Assembly (NCBI GenBank): GCA_028869725.1
Contig: JAGWRJ010000071.1
Location: 1 to 7,003, forward strand
DNA: 7,003 bases
Reading direction: 5' to 3'
Origin: Alphaproteobacteria bacterium
GTDB lineage: Bacteria > Pseudomonadota > Alphaproteobacteria > Micropepsales > Micropepsaceae
How positions within the stretch are numbered: the first letter of the stretch is position 1; every line of letters starts with the position of its first letter. The notes under the pieces were generated by a model. That model saw only the letters and a program-made list of their open reading frames with translations, was not told the origin of the DNA and made no database searches. The position numbers and the translations under genes were made by a program. Of this stretch, positions 1-6,740 are shown in pieces.

Positions 1-1544
1 AAAAACCGGTCCTGCGGCTTTTCCGATGCAGTCTTTGGGATCTCTCGCACGATCTGCAGATAGCTCGGCACGAAATTTGGCTCGAGCTTCGCCCGGCAAT
101 GTGCAAACACCTCCGCCGGATCGATTCCCGCGCCACCCGGAACAACCGCCGCCACTACGTCGCGTTCACCTGGTGCACCGCTGGCCGAGGGGATACCATA
201 GACATATACGTCATCGACCTGGGAATGTTCGGCAAGAACACCTTCGACGAATCCGGGACTTATAAAGTCACCATTATGGCGGATGCCGCCGCCCTTCCGG
301 TAATCGAAGTAAAGCCAACCCTCTTGATCCCGGTGGCAAATATCACCGCTGCGCAGCCAGCCACCATTCGTCTTTCTCTGGGATGCCAACGGGTTGTTGA
401 AGTAAGTAACGACCGCTGCCTCACCTGTTGCCGAGCGGCTTACAAGTTCGCCTTGCACATTGGGCGGACATTCGCGGCCTTCCTCGTCGACGATTTTCAT
501 CTCCAGGTTCGGTGGCGGCTTGCCAAAGCTGCCGACCGGACCAACGCCGATTGGCTTGAACGCCATTCCTCCCTCAATTGCGCCATAAGCTTCCAAGATC
601 CTCAAATCAAACCGCCGCTCAAAATTTTCCCAGATCGCAACAGGCATGCCTGCGCTGAGCACGAAGCGCACGGGATTGTCGGCGTCGTTGGCACGCATGG
701 GCTCGCTGTAAATCGCCGTGGCCATACCTCCCAGGAGATTGAAGAAGGTGCAGCCGTATCTGCGGGTGATGTCCCACAGCCGCGACTTAGTAAACTTACG
801 ACTGAAGACCGCGCGCTGCCCTAACCGTAACGCCGACGCAAGTGTCATAAGTTGAGCATTGCCGTGGGTAAGGGAGAGGCCCGTGTAAGGCCGTTCATCG
901 GCCCCTATCCCGAGCATCGAGCATAACATGCTCGCGCCTCCAAAGCGGGCGTTTGGAAACACAACTCCCTTTGGATCACCCGTGGTGCCCGAGGTGTAGA
1001 TGATTTGCAGAGGATCTTCAGGGTCGCGCAGGCGTATATCGACCCAGGTCTGAGGGCGTTCCAGCATTTCCCGCAAATTGACGGCGCTCTGAGCCTCCTT
1101 GCGCCACTCCGCTTCACCGCTGTCAAGAAGCCAGATCCATTCCACTGCAGGGATCTGATCGCGGATCTCTTCGATTTGAGCAAGTGAGTAGTCCGCGCAG
1201 ACAATTCCGCGGCATTCTGAATTATTGAGCGTGTACGCAAGCTTGCTTCCGCGAGTGCGCGGGTCGATTGGTACAAATACGAGGCCCGTAAGAGAGGCCG
1301 CAATCATAAGTTCAATGAATTCGGGATGGTTCCGGATCAAGATTGCAAAACGGTCCCCATAATTCATGTCGAATTCAAGTAATGCCGTCGCAAACTGGTT
1401 CGCATGGCTCCAAAGTTGAGCGAAGGTTCTTCTCTCATCGGAACCTTGCTCGCCACCTTCGAACGTAACGACGTCAAGGTCTGGCTTCTGCTCGGCACGC
1501 GCAGCAATCATGTCCGCAAGTATCATGTCGTTGAGCGCGCGCAT
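1..1544 (-). CDS. AMP-forming acyl-CoA ligase (CaiC-like), 3' end cut by window edge
   Basis: Third gene of the catabolic operon. It would activate a carboxylic acid to its CoA thioester through an acyl-adenylate, using ATP, in the cytoplasm. The reading frame is open from the ATG at 1544 to the window edge: 514 residues, probably nearly complete, with no stop seen. Visible ANL-superfamily motifs, in order: the phosphate-binding loop IYTSGTTGDPKGV at residues 182-194; the adenine-site segment EAYGAIEGG at 318-326, where the family usually has YGxTE; the WLRSGD motif at 396-401, whose D401 binds ribose; the hinge around D414 (FDYRKGGGIRHNGDFISP); and PKTASEKPQ at 503-511, holding the expected catalytic lysine K509. 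The last block resembles crotonobetaine/carnitine-CoA ligases, but this does not identify the substrate. The hinge has Gly where many members have Asp. The start is fixed by AGGAGG five bases upstream, which overlaps the thiolase stop. ANL ligase identity is near certain; substrate is unknown. Confidence 0.93.
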   Translation of the reverse strand, partial: MRALNDMILADMIAARAEQKPDLDVVTFEGGEQGSDERRTFAQLWSHANQFATALLEFDMNYGDRFAILIRNHPEFIELMIAASLTGLVFVPIDPRTRGSKLAYTLNNSECRGIVCADYSLAQIEEIRDQIPAVEWIWLLDSGEAEWRKEAQSAVNLREMLERPQTWVDIRLRDPEDPLQIIYTSGTTGDPKGVVFPNARFGGASMLCSMLGIGADERPYTGLSLTHGNAQLMTLASALRLGQRAVFSRKFTKSRLWDITRRYGCTFFNLLGGMATAIYSEPMRANDADNPVRFVLSAGMPVAIWENFERRFDLRILEAYGAIEGGMAFKPIGVGPVGSFGKPPPNLEMKIVDEEGRECPPNVQGELVSRSATGEAAVVTYFNNPLASQRKTNGGWLRSGDICHRDQEGWLYFDYRKGGGIRHNGDFISPGFVEGVLAEHSQVDDVYVYGIPSASGAPGERDVVAAVVPGGAGIDPAEVFAHCRAKLEPNFVPSYLQIVREIPKTASEKPQDRF

Positions 1545-1549
1545 GTCCG

Positions 1550-1555
1550 CCTCCT
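1550..1555 (-). promoter_or_regulatory. Shine-Dalgarno of the acyl-CoA ligase, overlapping the thiolase stop codon
   Basis: On the minus strand the sequence reads TTAGGAGGCGGACATG. The AGGAGG lies five bases before the ligase ATG, and its first two bases (AG) are part of the TAG stop of the upstream thiolase (1554-1556). A ribosome terminating on the thiolase therefore sits on the ligase initiation site. This decides the ligase start and implies translational coupling. Confidence 0.8.
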
Positions 1556-2789
1556 AACCGCGGGTCAAGATCGTCACACATTGGGCGGCCGCGTCGGTAC
1601 CAATATTGCCTCCGCCATTATGACAAAGTCCTACCCGAGCCTCGGCAACCTGGCGGCCACTGGCACGACCCTGGAGCTGCTCTGTGATCTCGACAATTTG
1701 GGCGATTCCTGTAGCGCCGATGGGATGTCCCTTGCGCAGGAGGCCCCCCGACGTAGACACCGGAATTCGGCCGCCAAGTCTGGTATCACCGTCCGCGATG
1801 AGCTTGCCGCCTTCACCTTTCCTGCAGAGCCCGATCGCTTCGTAGGCCATCAATTCTGCCGGAGCTGACGCATCGTGCAGTTCGACGAGGCTGAGGTCCT
1901 CTGGTCCAAGGCCCGCCTCTTCGTAGGCATCACTGGCGCACCGTTCCGACAGACCTTCAGCGCCTGGTTCATGATCCCAGCCCGAGCGAAGCACGCTGGC
2001 CGCGACGCGCACCGGATTCTCGAGTCCAAGTTCACGCGCCTTGCGTTCGCTGACGATAATCGCTGCCGCGGCACCATCGCCGATTGGCGAGCACATTGGC
2101 CGCGTCAGAGGTTCAGCTATGACAGGCGCTGCCAGCACCTCCTCGATTGTCAGGGCCTCACGAAACTGAGCCCGTGGATTTAGTGACCCGTGGAATGAGT
2201 TCTTCGCCGAGATCATCGCAAAATGCGTGGCCGTGGTTCCGTATCGGGCCATATGACTGCGTGCCGCAGCAGCATAAATATCCATGAACATAGAGCGGTT
2301 CTTGCCAGCGCTCGCGGATGCCGTCGTTGCACCACTGGCTGCTGCCGATGTCTGTAGATTGCGAAGAATAGTCTGCAGCTCCTCCACGTCGACCGCACCC
2401 ATAAAGGCCCCAAAGACTTTGGCCTTGTCCTCGAAATACATCTTCTCGAAGCCGGCCGCGAGCACGACGTCGTAAAGTCCTGTGCTCACCATTGCACAGG
2501 CCTGGTTAAAGGCGGTCGACGCACTCGCACATGCGTTCTCAACGTTGACAACGGGAATTGTGCCCACCCCGATGCTGCGCAGTACAACTTCCCCCCGTAT
2601 GCATTCCTGTCCGGTGAGTACCCCCGCAGCCGCATTGGACATCCATGCCGCCTGTACATCCTTTTTGTCGATACCTGCGTCTTGGATGGCGGTCAGAACG
2701 GCCTCTCCTCCGATCGCCTTAAGACTTCGGTCCATCATGCGACCGAAAGATGTCATCCCGACTCCCGCGACATATGCATTCATTTTCAC
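1554..2789 (-). CDS. Thiolase of the SCP-x / lipid-transfer-protein-like family
   Basis: A 411-residue thiolase, full length for the SCP-x thiolase branch without the sterol-carrier domain. Family role: thiolytic cleavage of a beta-ketoacyl-CoA to acetyl-CoA or propionyl-CoA and a shortened acyl-CoA; some relatives act on branched, steroid or terpenoid side chains, or as aldolase partners. The nucleophilic cysteine is C87 in NVENACASAS. The VELHDAS segment at 303-309 matches the SCP-x pattern ELHD. The GHPIGATG motif at 354-361 holds the catalytic H355. The C-terminal LCHNGGGNIG at 388-397 has the His-Asn typical of this branch and also a cysteine, C389. Residues about 146-163 are an Ala/Ser/Thr-rich loop. 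The predicted start is GTG at 2789, seven bases after GGGAGG; the ATG two codons later is too far from it. It lies 33 bases after the dehydrogenase and is coupled to the ligase, so all three probably act on one acyl-CoA pathway. Confidence 0.93.
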   Translation of the reverse strand: MKMNAYVAGVGMTSFGRMMDRSLKAIGGEAVLTAIQDAGIDKKDVQAAWMSNAAAGVLTGQECIRGEVVLRSIGVGTIPVVNVENACASASTAFNQACAMVSTGLYDVVLAAGFEKMYFEDKAKVFGAFMGAVDVEELQTILRNLQTSAAASGATTASASAGKNRSMFMDIYAAAARSHMARYGTTATHFAMISAKNSFHGSLNPRAQFREALTIEEVLAAPVIAEPLTRPMCSPIGDGAAAAIIVSERKARELGLENPVRVAASVLRSGWDHEPGAEGLSERCASDAYEEAGLGPEDLSLVELHDASAPAELMAYEAIGLCRKGEGGKLIADGDTRLGGRIPVSTSGGLLRKGHPIGATGIAQIVEITEQLQGRASGRQVAEARVGLCHNGGGNIGTDAAAQCVTILTRG

Positions 2790-2796
2790 GGTGCAA

Positions 2797-2802
2797 CCTC
2801 CC
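2797..2802 (-). promoter_or_regulatory. Shine-Dalgarno of the thiolase, favouring a GTG start
   Basis: The minus strand reads AAAGGGAGGTTGCACCGTG. GGGAGG is seven bases from the GTG at 2789 and thirteen from the next in-frame ATG (2783), so the spacing supports the GTG start. It lies in the 33-base gap after the dehydrogenase stop codon. Confidence 0.75.
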
Positions 2803-2822
2803 TTTGCGCGGATGTTCGAAAT

Positions 2823-4028
2823 TTAGAATCGTGCAGCTGCCACCATGCCAAGAACTTCGTTACAGCCATCCTCGATCATAGATATTCGGGCGTCGCGGAA
2901 AATTTTCTCAATCGGGCAGTCGCGCGAGATTCCTGCTCCCCCGAAAATCTGCAATGCCTCGCTCGCAACTTCGAACGCGGCTTGTGTCGAGGTGACTTTG
3001 GATGCGATAGCGAGTTCCAGAAGGGGTAGATCACGTGTCGTGTTAATACGAATGACGCGCTGGTTGAGCGCCCGCGCAGCCTCAACTTTCTGGAACATTT
3101 TGAAAAGGCGTGACTTAACGCTTTGATGCGCAAAAATTGGCGCATCCCCCTGAACCCGGGTCTTTGCATAGTCGATCGCGAGCTCAAGCGCCGCACGGGC
3201 GCAACCAACGAAAGTTGTGCCCATGCCACCATTGGCGAGGCAGAGGATCCGGTCAGCAGCTGCACGATATAGCTCAGGCGGCACGACCATCGAGTCCATG
3301 GGGACCTTGAGGCCATCGAAGAAGATCTCGCCCTGGTTAAGAGCTCGCTGACCAATTTTGTCGGTAGGCTTTCCCTTTTTTACGCCGTCCTCGTCGAGCG
3401 GCACGACGAACACGGCGTTTCCTATCCGCCCTCCGCCCATATCAACGGCACAAAATAGTGCTGCAGCCTCTGCGATTGTGCCGTTGGAGACCCAGGCGGA
3501 CTTCTGGCCGGATATCACGAACTGGTTGCCGTCACGTCTCGCCACGCAGTTGGGTCTACCGGTTCGCCCTGACGGATGGCCGACCGTTCCATCAAAGTTG
3601 ATCATGTCCGAACCATGGTCCGGTTCGGTGATTGCCCAGCAGCCCAATGTCCCAGCCGGAAAGCGCTCAATCAGGGAAGGATTGCCTGACATTCGCGCCA
3701 TCATGGAGGGAAAGTTGGCGACGCCCAGACTGATTGCGAGCCCAGCGTCACCCCACCCCATCTCCTCGCCGACAATGCAACGGATACTGGCCAGGTCATG
3801 CGGTGATAGTTCGGCGTCCTCCTCGAAAATTCCGAGACCAAGCTCGCGGTACATCTGGAAAACGTCCCAGAGAATCGAATCTCTGGCTATAACCTCATCC
3901 GCAGGCAACCGGTCGAGCCGCTCGCCCGCAGGCCGTAGAATATCGCGCGCGAAGCGATGTGCGGTTTCCCAGGCGGCACGTTCAAGACCAGACAGTTCCG
4001 GGTCCAGATCCAATACGGGTACGGCCAT
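2823..4028 (-). CDS. Acyl-CoA dehydrogenase family protein, first gene of the catabolic operon
   Basis: A 401-residue flavoprotein of normal length for the family, expected to oxidise an acyl-CoA to the trans-2-enoyl-CoA with FAD, passing electrons to ETF. Visible: an alpha-helical N-terminal domain (1-125); CWAITEPDHGSD at 130-141, the FAD/substrate motif usually written TEPxAGSD; GQKSAWVSNG at 174-183, matching GxKxxITNG; the FAHQSVKSRL segment at 299-308, matching the FQxVQ helix; and IFGGAGISRDCPIEKIFRDARI at 361-382, given here as the GGxG and RDAR signatures. The next stretch, MIEDGCNEV (384-392), aligns with IYEGTxxI; the usual catalytic Glu position is Asp387, with Glu386 just before it. 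The frame extends upstream to a GTG at 4064, but the ATG at 4028 has AGGAGG five bases before it and gives the standard N-terminus. Family is secure; substrate and exact activity are open, and a non-classical catalytic base is possible. Confidence 0.92.
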   Translation of the reverse strand: MAVPVLDLDPELSGLERAAWETAHRFARDILRPAGERLDRLPADEVIARDSILWDVFQMYRELGLGIFEEDAELSPHDLASIRCIVGEEMGWGDAGLAISLGVANFPSMMARMSGNPSLIERFPAGTLGCWAITEPDHGSDMINFDGTVGHPSGRTGRPNCVARRDGNQFVISGQKSAWVSNGTIAEAAALFCAVDMGGGRIGNAVFVVPLDEDGVKKGKPTDKIGQRALNQGEIFFDGLKVPMDSMVVPPELYRAAADRILCLANGGMGTTFVGCARAALELAIDYAKTRVQGDAPIFAHQSVKSRLFKMFQKVEAARALNQRVIRINTTRDLPLLELAIASKVTSTQAAFEVASEALQIFGGAGISRDCPIEKIFRDARISMIEDGCNEVLGMVAAARF

Positions 4029-4033
4029 GTCTT

Positions 4034-4039
4034 CCTCCT
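4034..4039 (-). promoter_or_regulatory. Shine-Dalgarno of the acyl-CoA dehydrogenase
   Basis: The minus strand reads CAGGAGGAAGACATG, with AGGAGG five bases from the ATG at 4028. This strong site argues against the upstream in-frame GTG at 4064, which has no comparable ribosome binding site. Confidence 0.8.
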
Positions 4040-4075
4040 GCCCCTGGCATCCGGCTGCAGGCACGCCTGGCAGCC

Positions 4076-4103
4076 ATGATGACCTCTACTGACAATTTGT
4101 CAG
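4076..4103 (-). promoter_or_regulatory. Candidate promoter of the catabolic operon
   Basis: On the minus strand, CTGACA (4103-4098, five of six matches to TTGACA) is followed after 16 bases by CATCAT (4081-4076, four of six matches to TATAAT). Transcription would start near 4069 and leave a leader of about 40 bases before the dehydrogenase ATG. The -35 element lies inside the palindrome at 4087-4105, so a protein bound there would block it. The -10 match is weak and this is an inference from position and sequence only. Confidence 0.3.
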
Positions 4104-4105
4104 TA
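4087..4105. promoter_or_regulatory. Perfect 19-bp palindrome, probable repressor operator
   Basis: TACTGACAATTTGTCAGTA has two perfectly matched 9-base arms around one central base. It ends 58 bases upstream of the dehydrogenase start, where an operator is expected. Size, near-zero spacer and symmetry are typical of sites bound by TetR-family dimers, which commonly control acyl-CoA catabolism and respond to the CoA thioester. No regulator gene is in the window, so the family of the binding protein is inferred. It is not a terminator: no T-tract follows on either strand and the arms are AT-rich. Confidence 0.65.
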
Positions 4106-4521
4106 TGCTGGGTCGGAGTGGGCCGAGTGACTTTGCGCCAAATCAACCTCGAAACCGATTTGCCCGGAGCTTGGGCAGGCGTCAGGTCCGCACCTGTGAA
4201 GGGCGGTTCGCTACCACGCATTTCTGGCAAGTAACTGAGGTGAGGCTACGCCCGCCACGATGCACAGGCTCCGTCCTCAGGTCGGCTTCACCACCGAATA
4301 CGCAGAGGGGTTACGCTCCTATAGCGGAGCTACTCCACCGCAGCGCCCCCCGCACCGTGCACTAGCAGATGATTGCAAGCGCACTCGGCTGTCAGTGCCC
4401 GCGGCCATGAAGAACCGATAACCAGCCGTATGGCTCCCAGAAGCTCGAGTGGGCCTTGTTGTGCAAAGTCTTCATTGCGAGGCCCCTCACATGATTCCGT
4501 TCTGTCGGATGCACGACGTGT
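4106..4521. other. Intergenic region without recognisable genes
   Basis: About 415 bases lie between the receiver gene's 3' hairpin and the operator of the catabolic operon. Open frames exist on both strands (for example 4105-4365 and 4373-4669 plus), but their translations are Arg/Ser/Pro-rich, have no family motif, and the second runs across the hairpin into the real receiver gene. Short GC-rich inverted repeats are present at 4161-4177 (TGCCC/GGGCA), 4183-4196 (CAGGT/ACCTG) and around 4316-4330 (GCTCC/GGAGC); none is followed by a T-tract. No transposase, tRNA or known RNA element is recognised. It may include decayed sequence. Confidence 0.5.
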
Positions 4522-4551
4522 GTCCGCCAGTGTACTAGCTCACCGGCAGAC
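4522..4551 (-). terminator. Hairpin after the receiver gene, possible terminator or 3' stabiliser
   Basis: In minus-strand RNA an 11-base arm GUCUGCCGGUG (4551-4541) pairs completely with CACUGGCGGAC (4532-4522) across an 8-base loop, counting two G-U pairs. On the plus strand these two pairs would be C-A mismatches, which points to a function in the minus-strand transcript. The stem begins 11 bases after the receiver stop codon. No U-tract follows, so it is not a classical intrinsic terminator; it may stop transcription weakly or protect the mRNA 3' end. Confidence 0.45.
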
Positions 4552-4562
4552 GCCCTTACCCA

Positions 4563-5009
4563 CTAGGATTGCCTTGCGGCGACGCAAGCATCGACAATGC
4601 GCACTAGCTCGGCTACTGGAGTTGACTTTAACACTGCGGCATCCGCCCCGAACTTCAGAGCGGCGTTGAGCATATCCGGCCGACCCAACGAAGAACCGCT
4701 GACTGAAATAATCGCCGTATTTTGTAACTTTGCGCGGGCCTGCAGCAGAACTTCTATTCCATCCATATCCGGCATGAATATATCAAGGATGATTGCATCC
4801 AGTTCCCGATCGCCGATAACTGTCATTGCCTGCGCACCATCCTCGACTGCAAGCACGAGCCAGCCCGCCCTTTTGAACACGTACTCGTATGTACCCCTCA
4901 CCTCTGGAAAGTCATCAACAATCAAGATGACCTTGCTATCGAGCTTATCCGCCTCTGTAGCGCTTGCACGCACCCGATCCATCGTATCGCTGTAGGCAGC
5001 ATAGCTCAT
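4563..5009 (-). CDS. Stand-alone response-regulator receiver domain protein
   Basis: A 148-residue protein consisting of one CheY-like receiver domain with an N-terminal extension of about 25 residues and no output domain. It should be phosphorylated by a histidine kinase and act through protein contact in the cytoplasm. Receiver residues are all present: the acidic pair D32-D33 in ILIVDDFPEVR, the phospho-acceptor D76 in ILDIFMPDMDG, the switch Ser104 in ISVSGSS, and K128 in AVLKST. The frame is open to 5060, but the ATG at 5009 overlaps the stop of the upstream gene as ATGA, a common coupling arrangement, so that start is chosen. Only weak ribosome binding sequence (GGAAG about 14 bases upstream) is seen, consistent with re-initiation. 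Its partner is probably the degenerate GGDEF-EAL protein it is coupled to. No kinase gene is in view. Confidence 0.9.
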   Translation of the reverse strand: MSYAAYSDTMDRVRASATEADKLDSKVILIVDDFPEVRGTYEYVFKRAGWLVLAVEDGAQAMTVIGDRELDAIILDIFMPDMDGIEVLLQARAKLQNTAIISVSGSSLGRPDMLNAALKFGADAAVLKSTPVAELVRIVDACVAARQS

Positions 5010-6295
5010 GACGCCATTCTCAGCTTCCAATGATAATGTGGGCGCAGATCTTTGGTACATTTGGCGATTCCCGATCCCTGCAGATAATCGGCACCTACCG
5101 AGAATACCCCATCCGCCAACGCATCAGTATCAACGCCATACAGAAACGTCTTAAGACGGACAGATCTCGCACACGTTACAAAGCGCTCAACCAGGCGCAC
5201 CACGTCCGCCATCTCTCCGGATGCCGGCGAAAGGCGGGTAACTACACCTGCAAGACCCATGGCCTCCGGCATTTTTGAGTACTTTAAATCCACCTCGAGC
5301 AGAACCCCATGCGCATAGCTATTGAGCATGTTAACGATCTCCGAAATATGGCCGTCAGGTGTGCCACGCGGTATGCCGTGAATCTCAAAGAGCAGAAAGC
5401 GCCGATATGCAGGCGGGATATTCTCACATAGTTCCTTGTACTGCGTCCTCCTTCGTCGCGATGTCAGGCTATCGAAATATAGCGGCACGATGAGCTGCGT
5501 GCGTCCACCCTCGCTAATCAGGTTATGCAACGCAGTCGTCGCTCTCACCAGAATTATGCTATCCAAATCAAAGAGCGTGCCCCGAAGAGCATCGGCAGAT
5601 GACAACGACATTAGCCTTCGCATAGCAAATCGGCCGGTCTCATCATCTACACCTGCACGATGAATGGCTATGACCTGCTTGTGAGAGAGCCAGATCGGCT
5701 GGTACACGATACTGGTGTTCTGGATAAGATGTTGTCGCCAGAGCCGCGACGTCTCCTCGGCCTCCTGCCTGACGCGCTTGAGGGACTCCGTAATCGAGCC
5801 AATAAGCGCATCGTCCTCTATATCCTCGACGTCAATTTCGACAACATCGTGTGTAACTTGGACGTGTTCCTCGCTGACATGCTTGGAGAGCGCGTTCCGT
5901 ATATTTGCCGAAATGGCCTGAAGTTTACGCTTGGCCTCCGCACGATCCGGCGACGCAAAGCAAAGAAGAAAGGTCTCCTCGTCTTTGCGCATGAACATGT
6001 CTTCGCCGTCGAGAACGCGGAGAATTTCGCGCTCGGTCAGGTCAGCCAGCATCCTTGGATCGACAGTAACGTCGGTGGCGGCACCGCGCATTATGTCACG
6101 CAATCCAAGAACCTCGATTCCACCGGCAATCAACTGATTTTGCGGCCACTGGTTCTGTGCAAGTTGCACCGCCCGGCGCGCGAACGCCTGGGGGCTCTCG
6201 CCTCTTGCACTTCTTGGGGCAAACGAACGCTCGCGTTCTTCACCTGCGACCGCCAGCAGGAGGCCACCTAAACTACGTAGCGCGCGCCGCAGCAT
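5006..6295 (-). CDS. Degenerate GGDEF-EAL-like protein, probably catalytically inactive
   Basis: A 429-residue protein with the outline of a GGDEF-EAL pair. N-terminus: a basic start and a short hydrophobic run (SLGGLLLAVAG, 8-18), too short for a confident membrane segment. Residues about 60-185 resemble a decayed GGDEF domain: RKDEETFLLCF at 103-113 stands where RxGGDEFxxLL is expected. Residues about 195-425 follow the EAL fold: IVYQPI (196-201), AIHRAG (210-215) where EAL/EVLxR should be, LFDLDSIIL (241-249), LLFEIHG (301-307), FLYGVDT (384-390) in place of EGVET, and GADYLQG (401-407) matching the QG motif. The EAL motif, the DDFGTG metal-binding aspartates and the KxD lysine are missing, so phosphodiesterase activity is unlikely. 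A nucleotide-sensing or protein-binding role is inferred. The start is the ATG at 6295 because GGAG lies eight bases upstream; a GTG at 6304 overlaps that GGAG. The 3' end overlaps the receiver gene by four bases. Confidence 0.8.
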   Translation of the reverse strand: MLRRALRSLGGLLLAVAGEERERSFAPRSARGESPQAFARRAVQLAQNQWPQNQLIAGGIEVLGLRDIMRGAATDVTVDPRMLADLTEREILRVLDGEDMFMRKDEETFLLCFASPDRAEAKRKLQAISANIRNALSKHVSEEHVQVTHDVVEIDVEDIEDDALIGSITESLKRVRQEAEETSRLWRQHLIQNTSIVYQPIWLSHKQVIAIHRAGVDDETGRFAMRRLMSLSSADALRGTLFDLDSIILVRATTALHNLISEGGRTQLIVPLYFDSLTSRRRRTQYKELCENIPPAYRRFLLFEIHGIPRGTPDGHISEIVNMLNSYAHGVLLEVDLKYSKMPEAMGLAGVVTRLSPASGEMADVVRLVERFVTCARSVRLKTFLYGVDTDALADGVFSVGADYLQGSGIAKCTKDLRPHYHWKLRMAS

Positions 6296-6303
6296 ATGCC
6301 ACA

Positions 6304-6307
6304 CTCC
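6304..6307 (-). promoter_or_regulatory. Ribosome binding site of the GGDEF-EAL-like gene
   Basis: The minus strand reads GATGGAGTGTGGCATATG. GGAG is eight bases before the ATG at 6295. An in-frame GTG at 6304 shares its first base with the last G of this GGAG, so it could not use it. An in-frame TAA lies further upstream near 6347 with no other start codon between. Confidence 0.55.
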
Positions 6308-6740
6308 ATCTGCGGATGCATTCGTCCGGCCCCGACACTCGCACAGTTATACGCAGCGCATTGAATTCGCTTACCTGGCTCACAATCCCCCCTCTTTCTG
6401 GCGTATTCTCCATTTCATACGAAGTGAGCATTACGCTGATTATTTAACAGACGTTCGAAGATGGCAGTCGCGCCATCACGCGTTCCGTGCAGATCTGTTC
6501 GAATAAAGGATGAAATGATGCATGTGCCACAGGTCGCACCGCGGTATCGTAGCGTCGCTCGGCTCGGCGCCAAGTGGTGCGCGCCAAACGGTACCTTTCT
6601 AGGTAACCCGCAGGGCTCGCAATCGACGTTATGCAGCCATGCCCCAACATCACGCCCTTACCAATTTGCCCAACACAATGGGACTCAAAGTGTCGGCACA
6701 CACGGTGCTGCGTGCTATTGGTATATTTCCCGTACCGCAG
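6308..6740. other. Intergenic region upstream of the GGDEF-EAL-like gene
   Basis: About 430 bases between the hairpin of the FixJ-type gene and the GGDEF-EAL-like gene. It should contain that operon's promoter. A TATAAC at 6351-6346 on the minus strand could be a -10 element about 50 bases before the ATG, but no good -35 lies 16-18 bases upstream. An 85-codon minus frame (6444-6701) begins with GTG, has no ribosome binding site and no family resemblance, so I do not call it a gene. No repeats, tRNA or mobile-element ends are seen. Confidence 0.5.

Noticed and set aside
99..824. Plus-strand open frame of 241 codons
   Set aside because: Lies wholly opposite the ligase, which has clear family motifs in the minus frame. 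The plus translation has no recognisable domain.
905..1303. Minus-strand open frame of 132 codons
   Set aside because: Another frame of the same strand as the ligase; the ligase frame carries the phosphate-binding loop across this stretch, so this is a shadow and not evidence of a frameshift.
2302..2355. Ala/Ser/Thr-rich stretch in the thiolase considered as an insertion or repeat
   Set aside because: It falls in a loop that is variable in SCP-x thiolases, has no exact nucleotide repeat, and the flanking motifs remain in frame.
4029..4064. Upstream GTG start extending the dehydrogenase by 12 residues
   Set aside because: No ribosome binding site precedes it, while the ATG at 4028 has AGGAGG at ideal spacing; the extension would translate through that site.
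3358..4092. Plus-strand open frame of 244 codons
   Set aside because: Antisense to the acyl-CoA dehydrogenase, rich in Ser/Pro/Arg, with no motifs.
4161..4196. Short GC-rich inverted repeats TGCCC/GGGCA and CAGGT/ACCTG
   Set aside because: Five-base arms are expected by chance in GC-rich DNA, and no T-tract follows on either strand.
4105..4365. Plus-strand frame of 86 codons in the intergenic region
   Set aside because: Begins inside the palindrome region, has no ribosome binding site, and its Arg/Pro/Ser-rich translation matches no known family.
5660..6271. Plus-strand open frame of 203 codons
   Set aside because: Antisense to the GGDEF-EAL-like gene. It has some protein-like composition, but the minus frame shows ordered EAL landmarks and is coupled to the receiver gene.
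6444..6701. Minus-strand frame of 85 codons between the signalling genes
   Set aside because: Starts with GTG, has no ribosome binding site and no family resemblance; its position also suits a promoter region.
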